Below, in pieces: positions 1 to 9,341 of a stretch of DNA of 32,389 nucleotides. The stretch is from Lachnospiraceae bacterium (GTDB lineage Bacteria; Bacillota; Clostridia; Lachnospirales; Lachnospiraceae). The translations under genes were made by a program, and so were the position numbers. Under the pieces are notes generated by a model that did not search any database, was not told the origin of the DNA, and saw only the letters and a list, made by a program, of their open reading frames with translations. Position 1 is the first letter of the stretch. Each line of letters opens with the position of its first letter. The DNA lies in contig JAIKYN010000348.1 of NCBI GenBank assembly GCA_024683155.1, positions 1 to 32,389 of the forward strand. The letters run 5' to 3'.

Positions 1-2346
1 GAGCATATTGCGTTGTCCAAGGCGGCTGCTTTGGAAGGCATGGTGCTTTTGAAGAACGAAGAGAAGGTGCTCCCTTTTGGGGCCGGGACCAAGCTGGCGG
101 TATTCGGCAAGGGAAGCTTTGATTATGTCAAGGGCGGCGGAGGATCCGGAGATGTGGGCTGTGCCTATATCCGGAATCTGCAGGATGGTCTGCGATCTCT
201 TGGGGAGATGGTACAGACCTATGAACCCCTGGACCGGTTTTATGAGAAGGAAGTAAAGGCACAGTATGAAGCAGGAAGCGCTCCCGGTATGACCGTAGAG
301 CCTGCTTTGCCGGAAGAGATGCTGGAGGATGCCCGCCGGTTTACGGATACGGCGCTGTTTGTCATCAGCCGTTTCTCCGGAGAAGGGTGGGATCGTTCCG
401 ATGTGGAATATACCGGAGAATATAATCCCTGGGAGTCCGAGACCTCCATGCCCAAGATCTGTGGCAGGATCTTCCCGGAAGGAGATTTCTATCTGTCCGC
501 GGAAGAAAAGAAGGTGCTGGATGCCGTAACGAAGCGCTTTAACAAAGTGGTAGCGGTACTGAATACAGGCGGTATGGTGGATACTTCCTGGATCCGCGAC
601 AACGCGAAGGTGCAGGGCGCTCTTATGGCATGGCAGGGTGGTATGGAAGGCGGAATCGCTACCGCGGAGACGCTCTTTGGCCTTTCCTGTCCCTCCGGTA
701 AACTGCCGGATACCTTTGCGGACCGTGTGGAAGCATATCCTTCCACGGAAGGATTCCATGAATCCTTTGACTATGTGGATTATACGGAAGATATCTTTGT
801 AGGATATCGTTATTTTGAAACCTTTAAAGAGCAGAAGGCCCACGTGGTCTATCCCTTCGGCTATGGTCTGTCGTATACAGCCTTCGAGATCACGCCCGAG
901 ACCTGTAGGAAGTCCGGGGAAGACGGGATGGAATGGCGCTTTAAGGTAACCAATGTGGGAACGGTTGCAGGAAAAGAAGTGGTGCAGCTTTATGTGGAAA
1001 AGCCCCAGGGTAAACTGGGAAAACCTGCAAGAGAGCTGGTAGCCTTTGATAAGACGGCATTGCTGGAGCCGGGAATGAGCCAGATGATCTCCCTGTATGT
1101 CAGCAAGTATACCTTAAGCAGCTACGATGATCTGGGTAAGGTGGAAGCCTCCGCCTATGTCCTGGAGAAGGGAACCTATCGCTTTTACGTTGGAGGAGAT
1201 GTGGAAAATGCAGGGCTTCTTGCGACCCCTCTGGAAGTAGCAGCGGATGAAGTGATCTGTAAGCTTTCACGAAAGGGAGCCCCCGTTTCCCTGAAGAAGC
1301 GATTACTGGCGGATGGAAGCTATGAGGAACTTCCCCAGGGAGAAACGCGTGATCCCAATGCCTGCGTCTTTGAGAAAATGAAACCCGGCTCGGAAGAAGC
1401 CATTGTTCCGGAAGATCGGGGCAGAGCGGCTTATCTTCTGATGAATCCGTATAAGGAAGGGGTAAGACCCTTTACCGAGGTGGCAGAAGGAAAGATGACT
1501 CTGAAGGAATTCATGGAGCAGCTTTCGGACGAGGAACTCATCGGCCTTCTGGGTGGTCAGCCCAATGTGGGCGTAAGCAATACCTGGTGCTTTGCCAACC
1601 TGAAGGAGTACGGTATCCCTTCCGTTCCTACTGCAGACGGTCCTGCCGGTGTGCGGATCAACAGTGAGACCGGTGTTTATACCACCGCCTTCCCTTGTAC
1701 GACCATGATGGCTTCCACCTGGAATACGAAGATGGCAGAAGCAGTGGGCAAAGCCGGCGGCGAAGAATTAAAGGAAAACAACCTGGGCGTATGGTTGACT
1801 CCTGCGGTCAATATTCACAGAAATCCCATGTGCGGACGTAATTTTGAGTATTATTCCGAGGATCCGCTCCTTACGGGTAAGATGGCGGCTGCACTGGTAC
1901 GGGGCATTCAGTCCAATCAGGTGGGCTGCTCCGTAAAGCATTTTTGCTGCAACAATAAGGAGACCAACCGGAAGAATGCAGATTCCCGTGTATCGGAACG
2001 TGCCCTTCGGGAGATCTATCTGAAGGCCTTTGAGATCATTGTGAAGGAAGCCGATCCCTGGACCATTATGTCCGGTTACAATGTGGTCAACGGTTATCGG
2101 GCTTCGGAAAACAAGGAACTGCTGGAAGACGTTCTCCGCGGAGAATGGGGCTTTAAGGGCATGGTCACCAGTGACTGGTGGAACCGTGCCGAGCATTACA
2201 AGGAGATCCTTGCAGGAAACGATGTAAAGATGGCCTGCGGATTCCCGGATCGCGTGAAGAAAGCCATGGAAATGGGAGCAGTGACCAGAGAGGACTTACT
2301 GCACTGCGCGGAAAGAGTTCTGAACCTGGTGCTTCGATTCCAGTAA
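1..2346 (+). CDS. GH3 family beta-glycosidase with inverted domain order (5'-partial)
   Basis: The frame is open from the first base, so the true start lies upstream. The protein carries both GH3 domains in reverse order. The GH3 C-type domain comes first (from EGMVLLKNE, with SGEGWDR at about nt 376-396, a motif where GH3 enzymes often carry the acid/base Glu). A fibronectin-III-like domain follows the YPFGYGLSYT motif (about nt 850-1230). The TIM-barrel domain comes last (about nt 1490-2340) with ADGPAGVR, KHFCCNNKETNR and MVTSDWW, whose Asp (nt 2173-2175) is the expected nucleophile. This permuted order is known from clostridial beta-glucosidases such as Butyrivibrio BglA. It probably hydrolyses beta-linked glucosides or xylosides by a retaining mechanism; the substrate cannot be read from sequence. 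The visible part shows no secretion signal, but the N-terminus is missing. It ends 83 nt before a hairpin terminator. Confidence 0.93.
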   Translation, partial: EHIALSKAAALEGMVLLKNEEKVLPFGAGTKLAVFGKGSFDYVKGGGGSGDVGCAYIRNLQDGLRSLGEMVQTYEPLDRFYEKEVKAQYEAGSAPGMTVEPALPEEMLEDARRFTDTALFVISRFSGEGWDRSDVEYTGEYNPWESETSMPKICGRIFPEGDFYLSAEEKKVLDAVTKRFNKVVAVLNTGGMVDTSWIRDNAKVQGALMAWQGGMEGGIATAETLFGLSCPSGKLPDTFADRVEAYPSTEGFHESFDYVDYTEDIFVGYRYFETFKEQKAHVVYPFGYGLSYTAFEITPETCRKSGEDGMEWRFKVTNVGTVAGKEVVQLYVEKPQGKLGKPARELVAFDKTALLEPGMSQMISLYVSKYTLSSYDDLGKVEASAYVLEKGTYRFYVGGDVENAGLLATPLEVAADEVICKLSRKGAPVSLKKRLLADGSYEELPQGETRDPNACVFEKMKPGSEEAIVPEDRGRAAYLLMNPYKEGVRPFTEVAEGKMTLKEFMEQLSDEELIGLLGGQPNVGVSNTWCFANLKEYGIPSVPTADGPAGVRINSETGVYTTAFPCTTMMASTWNTKMAEAVGKAGGEELKENNLGVWLTPAVNIHRNPMCGRNFEYYSEDPLLTGKMAAALVRGIQSNQVGCSVKHFCCNNKETNRKNADSRVSERALREIYLKAFEIIVKEADPWTIMSGYNVVNGYRASENKELLEDVLRGEWGFKGMVTSDWWNRAEHYKEILAGNDVKMACGFPDRVKKAMEMGAVTREDLLHCAERVLNLVLRFQ

Positions 2347-2428
2347 AGAGTTTATAAAAAAAGTATTAAATCCGCTGATTTCGACGTTCAGAAGAAAATT
2401 TAATAAAAACGAGAGAAAAAATGAGAAA

Positions 2429-2461
2429 AAGAGAGGAAACATATATCTGGTTTCCTCTCTT
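2429..2461 (+). terminator. Hairpin terminator after the GH3 gene
   Basis: A 12-bp perfect stem (AAGAGAGGAAAC pairing with GTTTCCTCTCTT) closes a 9-nt loop. It lies between the GH3 stop and the groESL promoter. The downstream side is only moderately T-rich, but the upstream side is A-rich. It should insulate the heat-shock operon from read-through. Confidence 0.7.
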
Positions 2462-2466
2462 CCTGT

Positions 2467-2495
2467 TTGCAAACAGTACCTATGAAATCTATGAT
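2467..2495 (+). promoter_or_regulatory. Sigma-A promoter of groESL
   Basis: TTGCAA at 2467-2472 and TATGAT at 2490-2495 are separated by exactly 17 nt. Transcription should begin near 2502, placing the CIRCE element in the first bases of the transcript, the usual arrangement for HrcA-repressed chaperone operons. Confidence 0.75.
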
Positions 2496-2507
2496 ATCTC
2501 CTAGAGT

Positions 2508-2534
2508 TTAGCACTCGGAATAAATGAGTGCTAA
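2508..2534. promoter_or_regulatory. CIRCE operator (HrcA binding site)
   Basis: A perfect consensus inverted repeat, TTAGCACTC, 9-nt spacer, GAGTGCTAA, lies between the promoter and groES. The heat-shock repressor HrcA binds CIRCE and is itself stabilised by GroEL, giving feedback control. hrcA is not in this window. Confidence 0.97.
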
Positions 2535-2588
2535 CAGAGAACAATACGATGATTATACGATCATAAATAAGTTAGGAGGCAATATAAA

Positions 2589-4516
<1,928 letters not shown>

Positions 4517-4555
4517 TCCCTTTTCCGGGAAGAGATCCTTTCCTACAGCTTTTTG

Positions 4556-4584
4556 CCCTCCGGCTTTTGCCGGAGGGTTTTTTT
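4556..4584 (+). terminator. Rho-independent terminator of groESL
   Basis: CCCTCCGGC, a TTTT loop and GCCGGAGGG form a perfect 9-bp GC-rich stem followed by seven T residues. It is the clearest intrinsic terminator in the window. Confidence 0.95.
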
Positions 4585-4632
4585 CTTTGAAAAAACCTGC
4601 AAGATCCCCTTGTTTTTCGTAAAAACCACTAT

Positions 4633-4658
4633 CATTTTCCTCCGAAAATGCATATAAT
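4633..4658. promoter_or_regulatory. Probable promoter with overlapping inverted repeat, serine hydrolase gene
   Basis: A consensus -10 hexamer TATAAT is at 4653-4658. Just upstream, in the space between -10 and where -35 should lie, is the inverted repeat CATTTTC (4633-4639), 4 nt, GAAAATG (4644-4650). No good -35 is seen at 16-18 nt. The repeat could be an operator; the regulator is unknown. Confidence 0.45.
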
Positions 4659-4723
4659 GAAATGCAACACAAGATGTTGTGCCATGGGAGAAAAAAAGCA
4701 CACATATTGAGAGGGGTTATTTG

Positions 4724-5608
4724 ATGGCAAAGCAAATTCAACTGGATGCATTTAAACAGCAGGCAGAACCCTTAAGAGCCCTGGGGATCCGGGTTTATCA
4801 GAAGGGGGAAGAAGTAGGAGCCTTTGATTTTGAAGTCATGGGACGCAGAAATATCTATTCCGTCAGCAAGAGCTTTTGCTCCTCTGCAGTGGGGATCGCT
4901 ATAGAGGAAGGCGTTCTGAAACTGGATGAGAAGATCGTGGACCTTTTTCCGGAGCATCTGCCGAAGGAACCCAATGAGAATCTGAAGAGCGCAACTCTAA
5001 GAGATTGCCTTACCATGTGTCTGGGACTGGAAGATGCCTTTCTTATGAGTGCGGACCGTTCCTATCATACCGAAGAGGACTGGATCGCCTTAAGTCTGGC
5101 CAGACCTTTTACCTATGCCCCCAACACCCATTTTTGTTACAACAATGTGGGACCTTATCTCATCGGCCTTGTGATCCAGCAGCGTACCGGAGAAAACCTT
5201 ATGGAATATCTGTATTCCAGAATGCTGAAGCCCATGGGGATCTTCCGCACCGGCTGGGAATGTGATCCGCAGGGAAGGACCTTCGGAGGAAGCGGTATGT
5301 TCTTAAATCTGGATGAGATCCATAAACTGGGAAAGCTCTATCTTCATGAGGGACAGTGGGAAGGAAAGCAACTGGTTCCCGCAGACTGGGTGAAGGAAGC
5401 ATCCCGGAAACAGGTGGATAACGGGCAGGAAGGCTATGGTTACTTCTTCTGGAGAGGAAGAGAAAACTCCTTCCGTGCCGACGGTATGTACGGACAATAC
5501 AGCATTGTCCTGCCGGATAAGGAGGCAGTGGTTTCCGTTATTGCCGAAAGCAGACAGGCCGGAACCCTTCTGAATACCATATTTGATACTGTTTGCAATC
5601 AGCTTTAA
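4724..5608 (+). CDS. Serine hydrolase of the class C beta-lactamase / PBP4* fold
   Basis: This 294-residue protein has the penicillin-recognition fold. The SxxK motif is S46-V47-S48-K49, with Ser46 the expected acyl-enzyme nucleophile, and the second motif Y139-N140-N141 matches the YxN triad. A Gly-rich DGMYGQYS near the C-terminus sits where the third motif lies. No signal peptide or membrane segment is present, so it appears cytoplasmic, unlike true beta-lactamases and DD-peptidases. An esterase, amidase or peptidase role is likely, and I would not call it a resistance gene. I chose ATG 4724 because GAGAGGGG precedes it by 7 nt; an in-frame GTG at 4679 lacks that support. It seems to be a single-gene unit between the groEL terminator and the apt promoter. 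Confidence 0.85.
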   Translation: MAKQIQLDAFKQQAEPLRALGIRVYQKGEEVGAFDFEVMGRRNIYSVSKSFCSSAVGIAIEEGVLKLDEKIVDLFPEHLPKEPNENLKSATLRDCLTMCLGLEDAFLMSADRSYHTEEDWIALSLARPFTYAPNTHFCYNNVGPYLIGLVIQQRTGENLMEYLYSRMLKPMGIFRTGWECDPQGRTFGGSGMFLNLDEIHKLGKLYLHEGQWEGKQLVPADWVKEASRKQVDNGQEGYGYFFWRGRENSFRADGMYGQYSIVLPDKEAVVSVIAESRQAGTLLNTIFDTVCNQL

Positions 5609-5621
5609 CCGCGTTTATAAT
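5593..5621 (+). promoter_or_regulatory. Sigma-A promoter of apt
   Basis: TTGCAA (5593-5598), 17 nt, TATAAT (5616-5621). The -35 lies inside the last codons of the serine hydrolase gene. Predicted transcription start is about 35 nt before apt, leaving too little leader for a purine riboswitch. Confidence 0.8.
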
Positions 5622-5663
5622 AGAAATGTTTTTGATTTATTTGTTTCAAAGGAGATTTGAATC

Positions 5664-6188
5664 ATGAAAAAACTGGAAGAATATGTACGTACGATTCCTG
5701 ATTTTCCGGAACCCGGTATTATGTTCCGCGATGTGACCAGCGTTCTGCAGGATGCAGATGGCCTGAACCTTGCCATTGATACCATGCAGGATATGGTGAA
5801 GGACCTTGATTTTGATGTGGTAGTGGGTGCTGAATCCAGAGGTTTTATCTTCGGAACCCCCATTGCTTACAATCTGCATAAGCCCTTCGTACTGATCCGT
5901 AAGAAGGGAAAGCTGCCTTGCGAGACCATTTCTCAGGATTATGATCTGGAGTATGGAAAGGCAACCATTGAGATGCACAAAGATTCCATTAAACCCGGCC
6001 AGAAAGTCCTTATTGTGGATGATCTGATCGCTACCGGCGGTACCACCGAAGCTATGATCAAGCTGGTGGAGCGTCTGGGCGGTGAAGTCGTAGGCGTGGT
6101 TGTATTAATGGAACTGGCAGGATTAAACGGCAGAGCAAGGATCGCAGACTATCGTCTGGATGCTGCCATTGTTTATCCCGGTAAGTGA
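5664..6188 (+). CDS. apt: Adenine phosphoribosyltransferase
   Basis: This 174-residue enzyme joins adenine and PRPP to give AMP and pyrophosphate (purine salvage, cytoplasmic). It shows the N-terminal IPDFPEPGIMFRDVT, the VGAESRGFIFG segment and the PRPP-binding loop VLIVDDLIATGGTTEAM typical of Apt. Length is standard. AAAGGAG lies 9 nt before the ATG, and a near-perfect promoter lies just upstream. In many Firmicutes apt sits directly between recJ and rel; here rel follows but recJ is about 13 kb away. Confidence 0.97.
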   Translation: MKKLEEYVRTIPDFPEPGIMFRDVTSVLQDADGLNLAIDTMQDMVKDLDFDVVVGAESRGFIFGTPIAYNLHKPFVLIRKKGKLPCETISQDYDLEYGKATIEMHKDSIKPGQKVLIVDDLIATGGTTEAMIKLVERLGGEVVGVVVLMELAGLNGRARIADYRLDAAIVYPGK

Positions 6189-6195
6189 TTTTCGT

Positions 6196-6238
6196 ATCAG
6201 GCGGTGTTTCGGACCCATGGGACCGGACATGGCCTGAT
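6196..6238 (+). other. Imperfect stem-loop in the apt-rel gap
   Basis: ATCAGGC (6196-6202) pairs perfectly with GCCTGAT (6232-6238), and the enclosed 29 nt contain a further partly paired CGG...CCG segment. No T-run follows, so it is not a standard terminator. No convincing promoter or strong ribosome site for rel is seen in the 91-nt gap. Confidence 0.35.
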
Positions 6239-6279
6239 CGTTGCAGTAAAGACCTTGTTTGATTGGACGGTAAGTTGCT

Positions 6280-8613
6280 ATGGATGATTATATGCTTCAT
6301 TCGGAACAACTGAATACAGACGGTCATGTAGACTTTGTAATGGATGACGGGCGGATCTTAGCCACCCAGGAATTCCAGAGCCCTGAGGAGCTGTATCATG
6401 AGCTCATTGAGAAGGTACGTATGTATCACCCTTCCGATGATATCTCACTGATCGAGAAGGCGTATCAGGTTGCCAATGCTGCCCATAAGGACCAGGTACG
6501 TAAATCCGGCGAACCTTATATCATTCATCCCCTTTGCGTTGCCATTATCCTGGCAGAGCTGGAAATGGATAAGGAGACCATCGCTGCCGGACTGCTTCAT
6601 GATGTGGTGGAAGATACGGCCCTTACTTCCGAAGAACTGGGTGCTCAGTTCGGAGAAGAAGTAGAGCTTTTAGTAGACGGTGTCACCAAATTGCAGAGCC
6701 TGTCTCTGAGCAGTGAGGGAGCTTCCCTGCAGTCTGCGGACAAGGTGGAGATCCAGGCAGAGAATCTGCGTAAGATGTTCCTGGCTATGGCCAAGGATAT
6801 CCGTGTGATCCTCATTAAGCTGGCGGACCGCCTGCATAACATGCGGACGTTAAAACATATGCCTCCCGCCAAGCAGCAGAGGATCGCAAGAGAGACGCTG
6901 GATATTTACTGTCCCATCGCACAGAGGCTTGGTATTTCCAAGATCAAGGTAGAACTGGACGATCTGTCCTTAAAATATCTGGAACCGGATATTTATTATG
7001 ATCTGGCTCACAAGATCGCCATGCGTAAGTCGGAGCGGGAGAACTTCATTGCCAATATTGTGGATGAAGTAAGCCGCGAGATCGATGAAGCGGGGATCGA
7101 AGCCAAGATCGACGGACGTATCAAACACTTCTTCAGCATCTACAAAAAGATGAAGAACCAGAACAAGACCCTGGATCAGATCTATGATCTGTTTGCGGTT
7201 CGTATCATCGTCAATTCCGTGAAGGATTGTTATGCGGCACTGGGTGTCATCCACGAGATGTATAAGCCCATTCCCGGCCGTTTTAAAGACTATATTGCCA
7301 TGCCTAAGGCAAATATGTACCAGTCGTTGCACACTACGCTGATCGCAGGAAACGGACAGCCTTTTGAGATCCAGATCCGTACCTTTGACATGCACCGTGT
7401 GGCGGAATACGGTATCGCTGCCCACTGGAAGTACAAAGAGGCTTCCGACGGTAAGGAGCCTGAGGCACAGGAAGAGGAGAAGCTTACCTGGCTTCGTCAG
7501 ATCCTGGAATGGCAACAGGATATGTCGGATAATAAGGAATTCCTGAATCTCTTAAAGAGCGATCTGGATCTGTTTTCCGACAGCGTATATTGCTTTACGC
7601 CTACCGGCGAAGTCAAGAACCTTCCCGCCGGCAGTACGCCCATTGATTTTGCTTACAGCATTCACTCCGCAGTGGGCAATAAGATGATCGGTGCCCGTGT
7701 GAACGGCAAACTGGTCACCATTGATTATGAGATCCAGAACGGTGACCGGATTGAGGTCATCACCAGCCAGAATTCCAAGGGACCGTCCAGAGACTGGCTG
7801 AATATTTGTAAATCCACTCAGGCCAAGAACAAGATCAATCAGTGGTTCAAGGCCGAGCTGAAAGACGTTAATATCACCAAGGGCAAGGAATTGCTCACGG
7901 TTTACTGTAAACAGAAGGGCATCAACATGCCGGAGCTGATGAAGCCCAAGTATGTGGAAGCCATTCAGGCCAAGTACGGATTCCATGACTGGGATTCGGT
8001 ACTGGCAGCCATCGGTCACGGTGGCCTCAAAGAAGGCCAGATCATCAATCGTATGCTGGAGTTATACGATAAGGATCATAAGCAGAAGATGACCGATGAA
8101 GAGGTGCTTGCGGCAGTTGCGGAGAATGCCCAGAATAAGTCGGTGCAGATCCGTCCCAAGAGCGGCATCATTGTTAAGGGAATCCACGATGTGGACGTCC
8201 ATTTCTCCAAGTGCTGTTCACCGGTACCCGGAGACGAGATCGTTGGCTTCGTTACCAGAGGCCGCGGTATCTCCATCCATCGTACGGACTGTATCAACAT
8301 CATTAACCTGCCGGAAGATGAGCGCAGCCGTATGATCGAAGCCGAGTGGCTGGCCGGCGAGAACGATAAGAGCGAATACACCGCTGATATTGTGATCTAT
8401 GCCAATGACCGAAGCGGCCTTCTGGCAGATGTGACCAAGGCCTTTACGGAGAAGGGGATCAATATCATTTCCCTGAATACCAGAACCAGCAAGCAGGGGA
8501 TCGCCACCATGGAGCTTTCCTTCCAGGTGGGAGGCAGAGAGCAGATGCGTGCCATGGTGGATAAGATCCGTACCATTGAAAGCGTGCTGGATATTGAACG
8601 TACCAGTGGCTGA
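6280..8613 (+). CDS. rel: Bifunctional (p)ppGpp synthetase/hydrolase Rel
   Basis: This 777-residue long RSH protein makes and degrades the stringent-response alarmone. The HD hydrolase domain comes first (IIHP at H83, HD at H107-D108, then VVEDT). The synthetase domain follows, with GRIKHFFSIYKKM and R334-F335-K336-D337. RxKD rather than a RelA-type acidic motif indicates the bifunctional class. Then come TGS (about 430-490, YCFTPTGEV), a conserved CC region (C645-C646) and a C-terminal ACT domain from about residue 700. All catalytic motifs are intact. The start ATG 6280 has only a weak upstream site (GGACGG); an in-frame ATG at 6292 is an alternative. The 3' end lies in a degenerate 33-bp tandem repeat. 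Confidence 0.97.
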   Translation: MDDYMLHSEQLNTDGHVDFVMDDGRILATQEFQSPEELYHELIEKVRMYHPSDDISLIEKAYQVANAAHKDQVRKSGEPYIIHPLCVAIILAELEMDKETIAAGLLHDVVEDTALTSEELGAQFGEEVELLVDGVTKLQSLSLSSEGASLQSADKVEIQAENLRKMFLAMAKDIRVILIKLADRLHNMRTLKHMPPAKQQRIARETLDIYCPIAQRLGISKIKVELDDLSLKYLEPDIYYDLAHKIAMRKSERENFIANIVDEVSREIDEAGIEAKIDGRIKHFFSIYKKMKNQNKTLDQIYDLFAVRIIVNSVKDCYAALGVIHEMYKPIPGRFKDYIAMPKANMYQSLHTTLIAGNGQPFEIQIRTFDMHRVAEYGIAAHWKYKEASDGKEPEAQEEEKLTWLRQILEWQQDMSDNKEFLNLLKSDLDLFSDSVYCFTPTGEVKNLPAGSTPIDFAYSIHSAVGNKMIGARVNGKLVTIDYEIQNGDRIEVITSQNSKGPSRDWLNICKSTQAKNKINQWFKAELKDVNITKGKELLTVYCKQKGINMPELMKPKYVEAIQAKYGFHDWDSVLAAIGHGGLKEGQIINRMLELYDKDHKQKMTDEEVLAAVAENAQNKSVQIRPKSGIIVKGIHDVDVHFSKCCSPVPGDEIVGFVTRGRGISIHRTDCINIINLPEDERSRMIEAEWLAGENDKSEYTADIVIYANDRSGLLADVTKAFTEKGINIISLNTRTSKQGIATMELSFQVGGREQMRAMVDKIRTIESVLDIERTSG

Positions 8614-8685
8614 CATGTGCCGGATGTTGAACATACCGGCGACGGAAATGTACCGGATATGTAATGTACCGGCGGCTGATGAGGA
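8594..8685. repeat. Degenerate 33-bp tandem repeat across the rel stop codon
   Basis: Two adjacent 33-nt units begin at 8594 (TTGAACGTACC...) and 8627 (TTGAACATACC...) and match at about 25 of 33 positions. A third, partial unit begins near 8660 (TAATGTACCGGCGGCTGATG). The first contains the last rel codons and the TGA; the third reaches the ribosome site of the next gene. Most differences are transitions. Confidence 0.7.
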
Positions 8686-8691
8686 ACAGAT

Positions 8692-9324
8692 ATGGCACAG
8701 TATAAGATCTACAATCGCATATTAGGTCCCATCGCTACCAATTGTTACATGATCCATCGGGAGGATTCCCGGGAAGTTGTGGTCATTGATCCTGCGGATC
8801 GCGGACTGGAGCTTCAGGAAGAGCTCAGCGCCAGGAACCTTCAGGTGTGCGGGATACTGCTGACCCATGGGCATTTTGATCATATGGCCGCATGTCAGGC
8901 CCTTCAGGATGCTACCGGTGCCAAAATCTATGCCTATGTGGGAGAAGAAGCTTTGTGTAAGGATCCGGAGCTGAACCTGTCCCTGGACTTTATCGGAAAG
9001 AATATTACCGTTACACCGGATGTATATCTGGAGGACGGAGAAGAGATCACGTTAGGAGGGATCACCTTCCGCACGTTATTTACCCCGGGCCATACATCGG
9101 GGAGCTGCTGTTTTTATGTGGAAGATGCAGGACTTGTATTTTCCGGGGATACGCTGTTTTGTGAGTCCATCGGACGGACGGATTTTCCTACCAGCTCCAT
9201 GGGGCAGATGCAGGAGTCTTTAAAGAAGCTGATGGAGCTGCCGGAAAGCTGCACCGTATATCCCGGTCATGGGGAAGCTACGGACATCGGCCATGAGAAG
9301 AAGTACAATCCCTTTGTTTCGTAA
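8692..9324 (+). CDS. MBL-fold hydrolase, glyoxalase II-like
   Basis: This 210-residue metallo-beta-lactamase-fold protein has the metal motif THGHFDH (HxHxDH), then TPGHTSGSCCFY, FSGDTLF and the late histidine in YPGHGEAT, so the full binuclear metal site is present. The sequence GPIATNCYMI at the N-terminus is typical of the YcbL/GloB-like subgroup that hydrolyses thioesters such as hydroxyacyl-glutathione, but the substrate in this lineage is not known. The ribosome site GAGGAA precedes the ATG. It lies between rel and hemZ, a position often seen in Clostridia (from memory). Confidence 0.9.
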   Translation: MAQYKIYNRILGPIATNCYMIHREDSREVVVIDPADRGLELQEELSARNLQVCGILLTHGHFDHMAACQALQDATGAKIYAYVGEEALCKDPELNLSLDFIGKNITVTPDVYLEDGEEITLGGITFRTLFTPGHTSGSCCFYVEDAGLVFSGDTLFCESIGRTDFPTSSMGQMQESLKKLMELPESCTVYPGHGEATDIGHEKKYNPFVS

Positions 9325-9341
9325 GTTGTTTTAGGAGTTTT

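Noticed and set aside
4724..5608. Beta-lactamase resistance gene
   Set aside because: No signal peptide, and the fold is shared by many esterases and peptidases; the motifs alone do not show antibiotic hydrolysis.
5622..5663. Purine riboswitch before apt
   Set aside because: The promoter lies about 40 nt before the start codon, leaving no room for an aptamer and switch.
7552..8019. A 155-codon open frame on the minus strand inside rel, and many similar antisense frames elsewhere
   Set aside because: It lies wholly inside a conserved gene and shows no recognisable domain; it is a shadow of biased codon use in rel.
8594..8685. CRISPR array or mobile element end
   Set aside because: The units are directly adjacent with no spacers, and no transposase or terminal inverted repeat is present.
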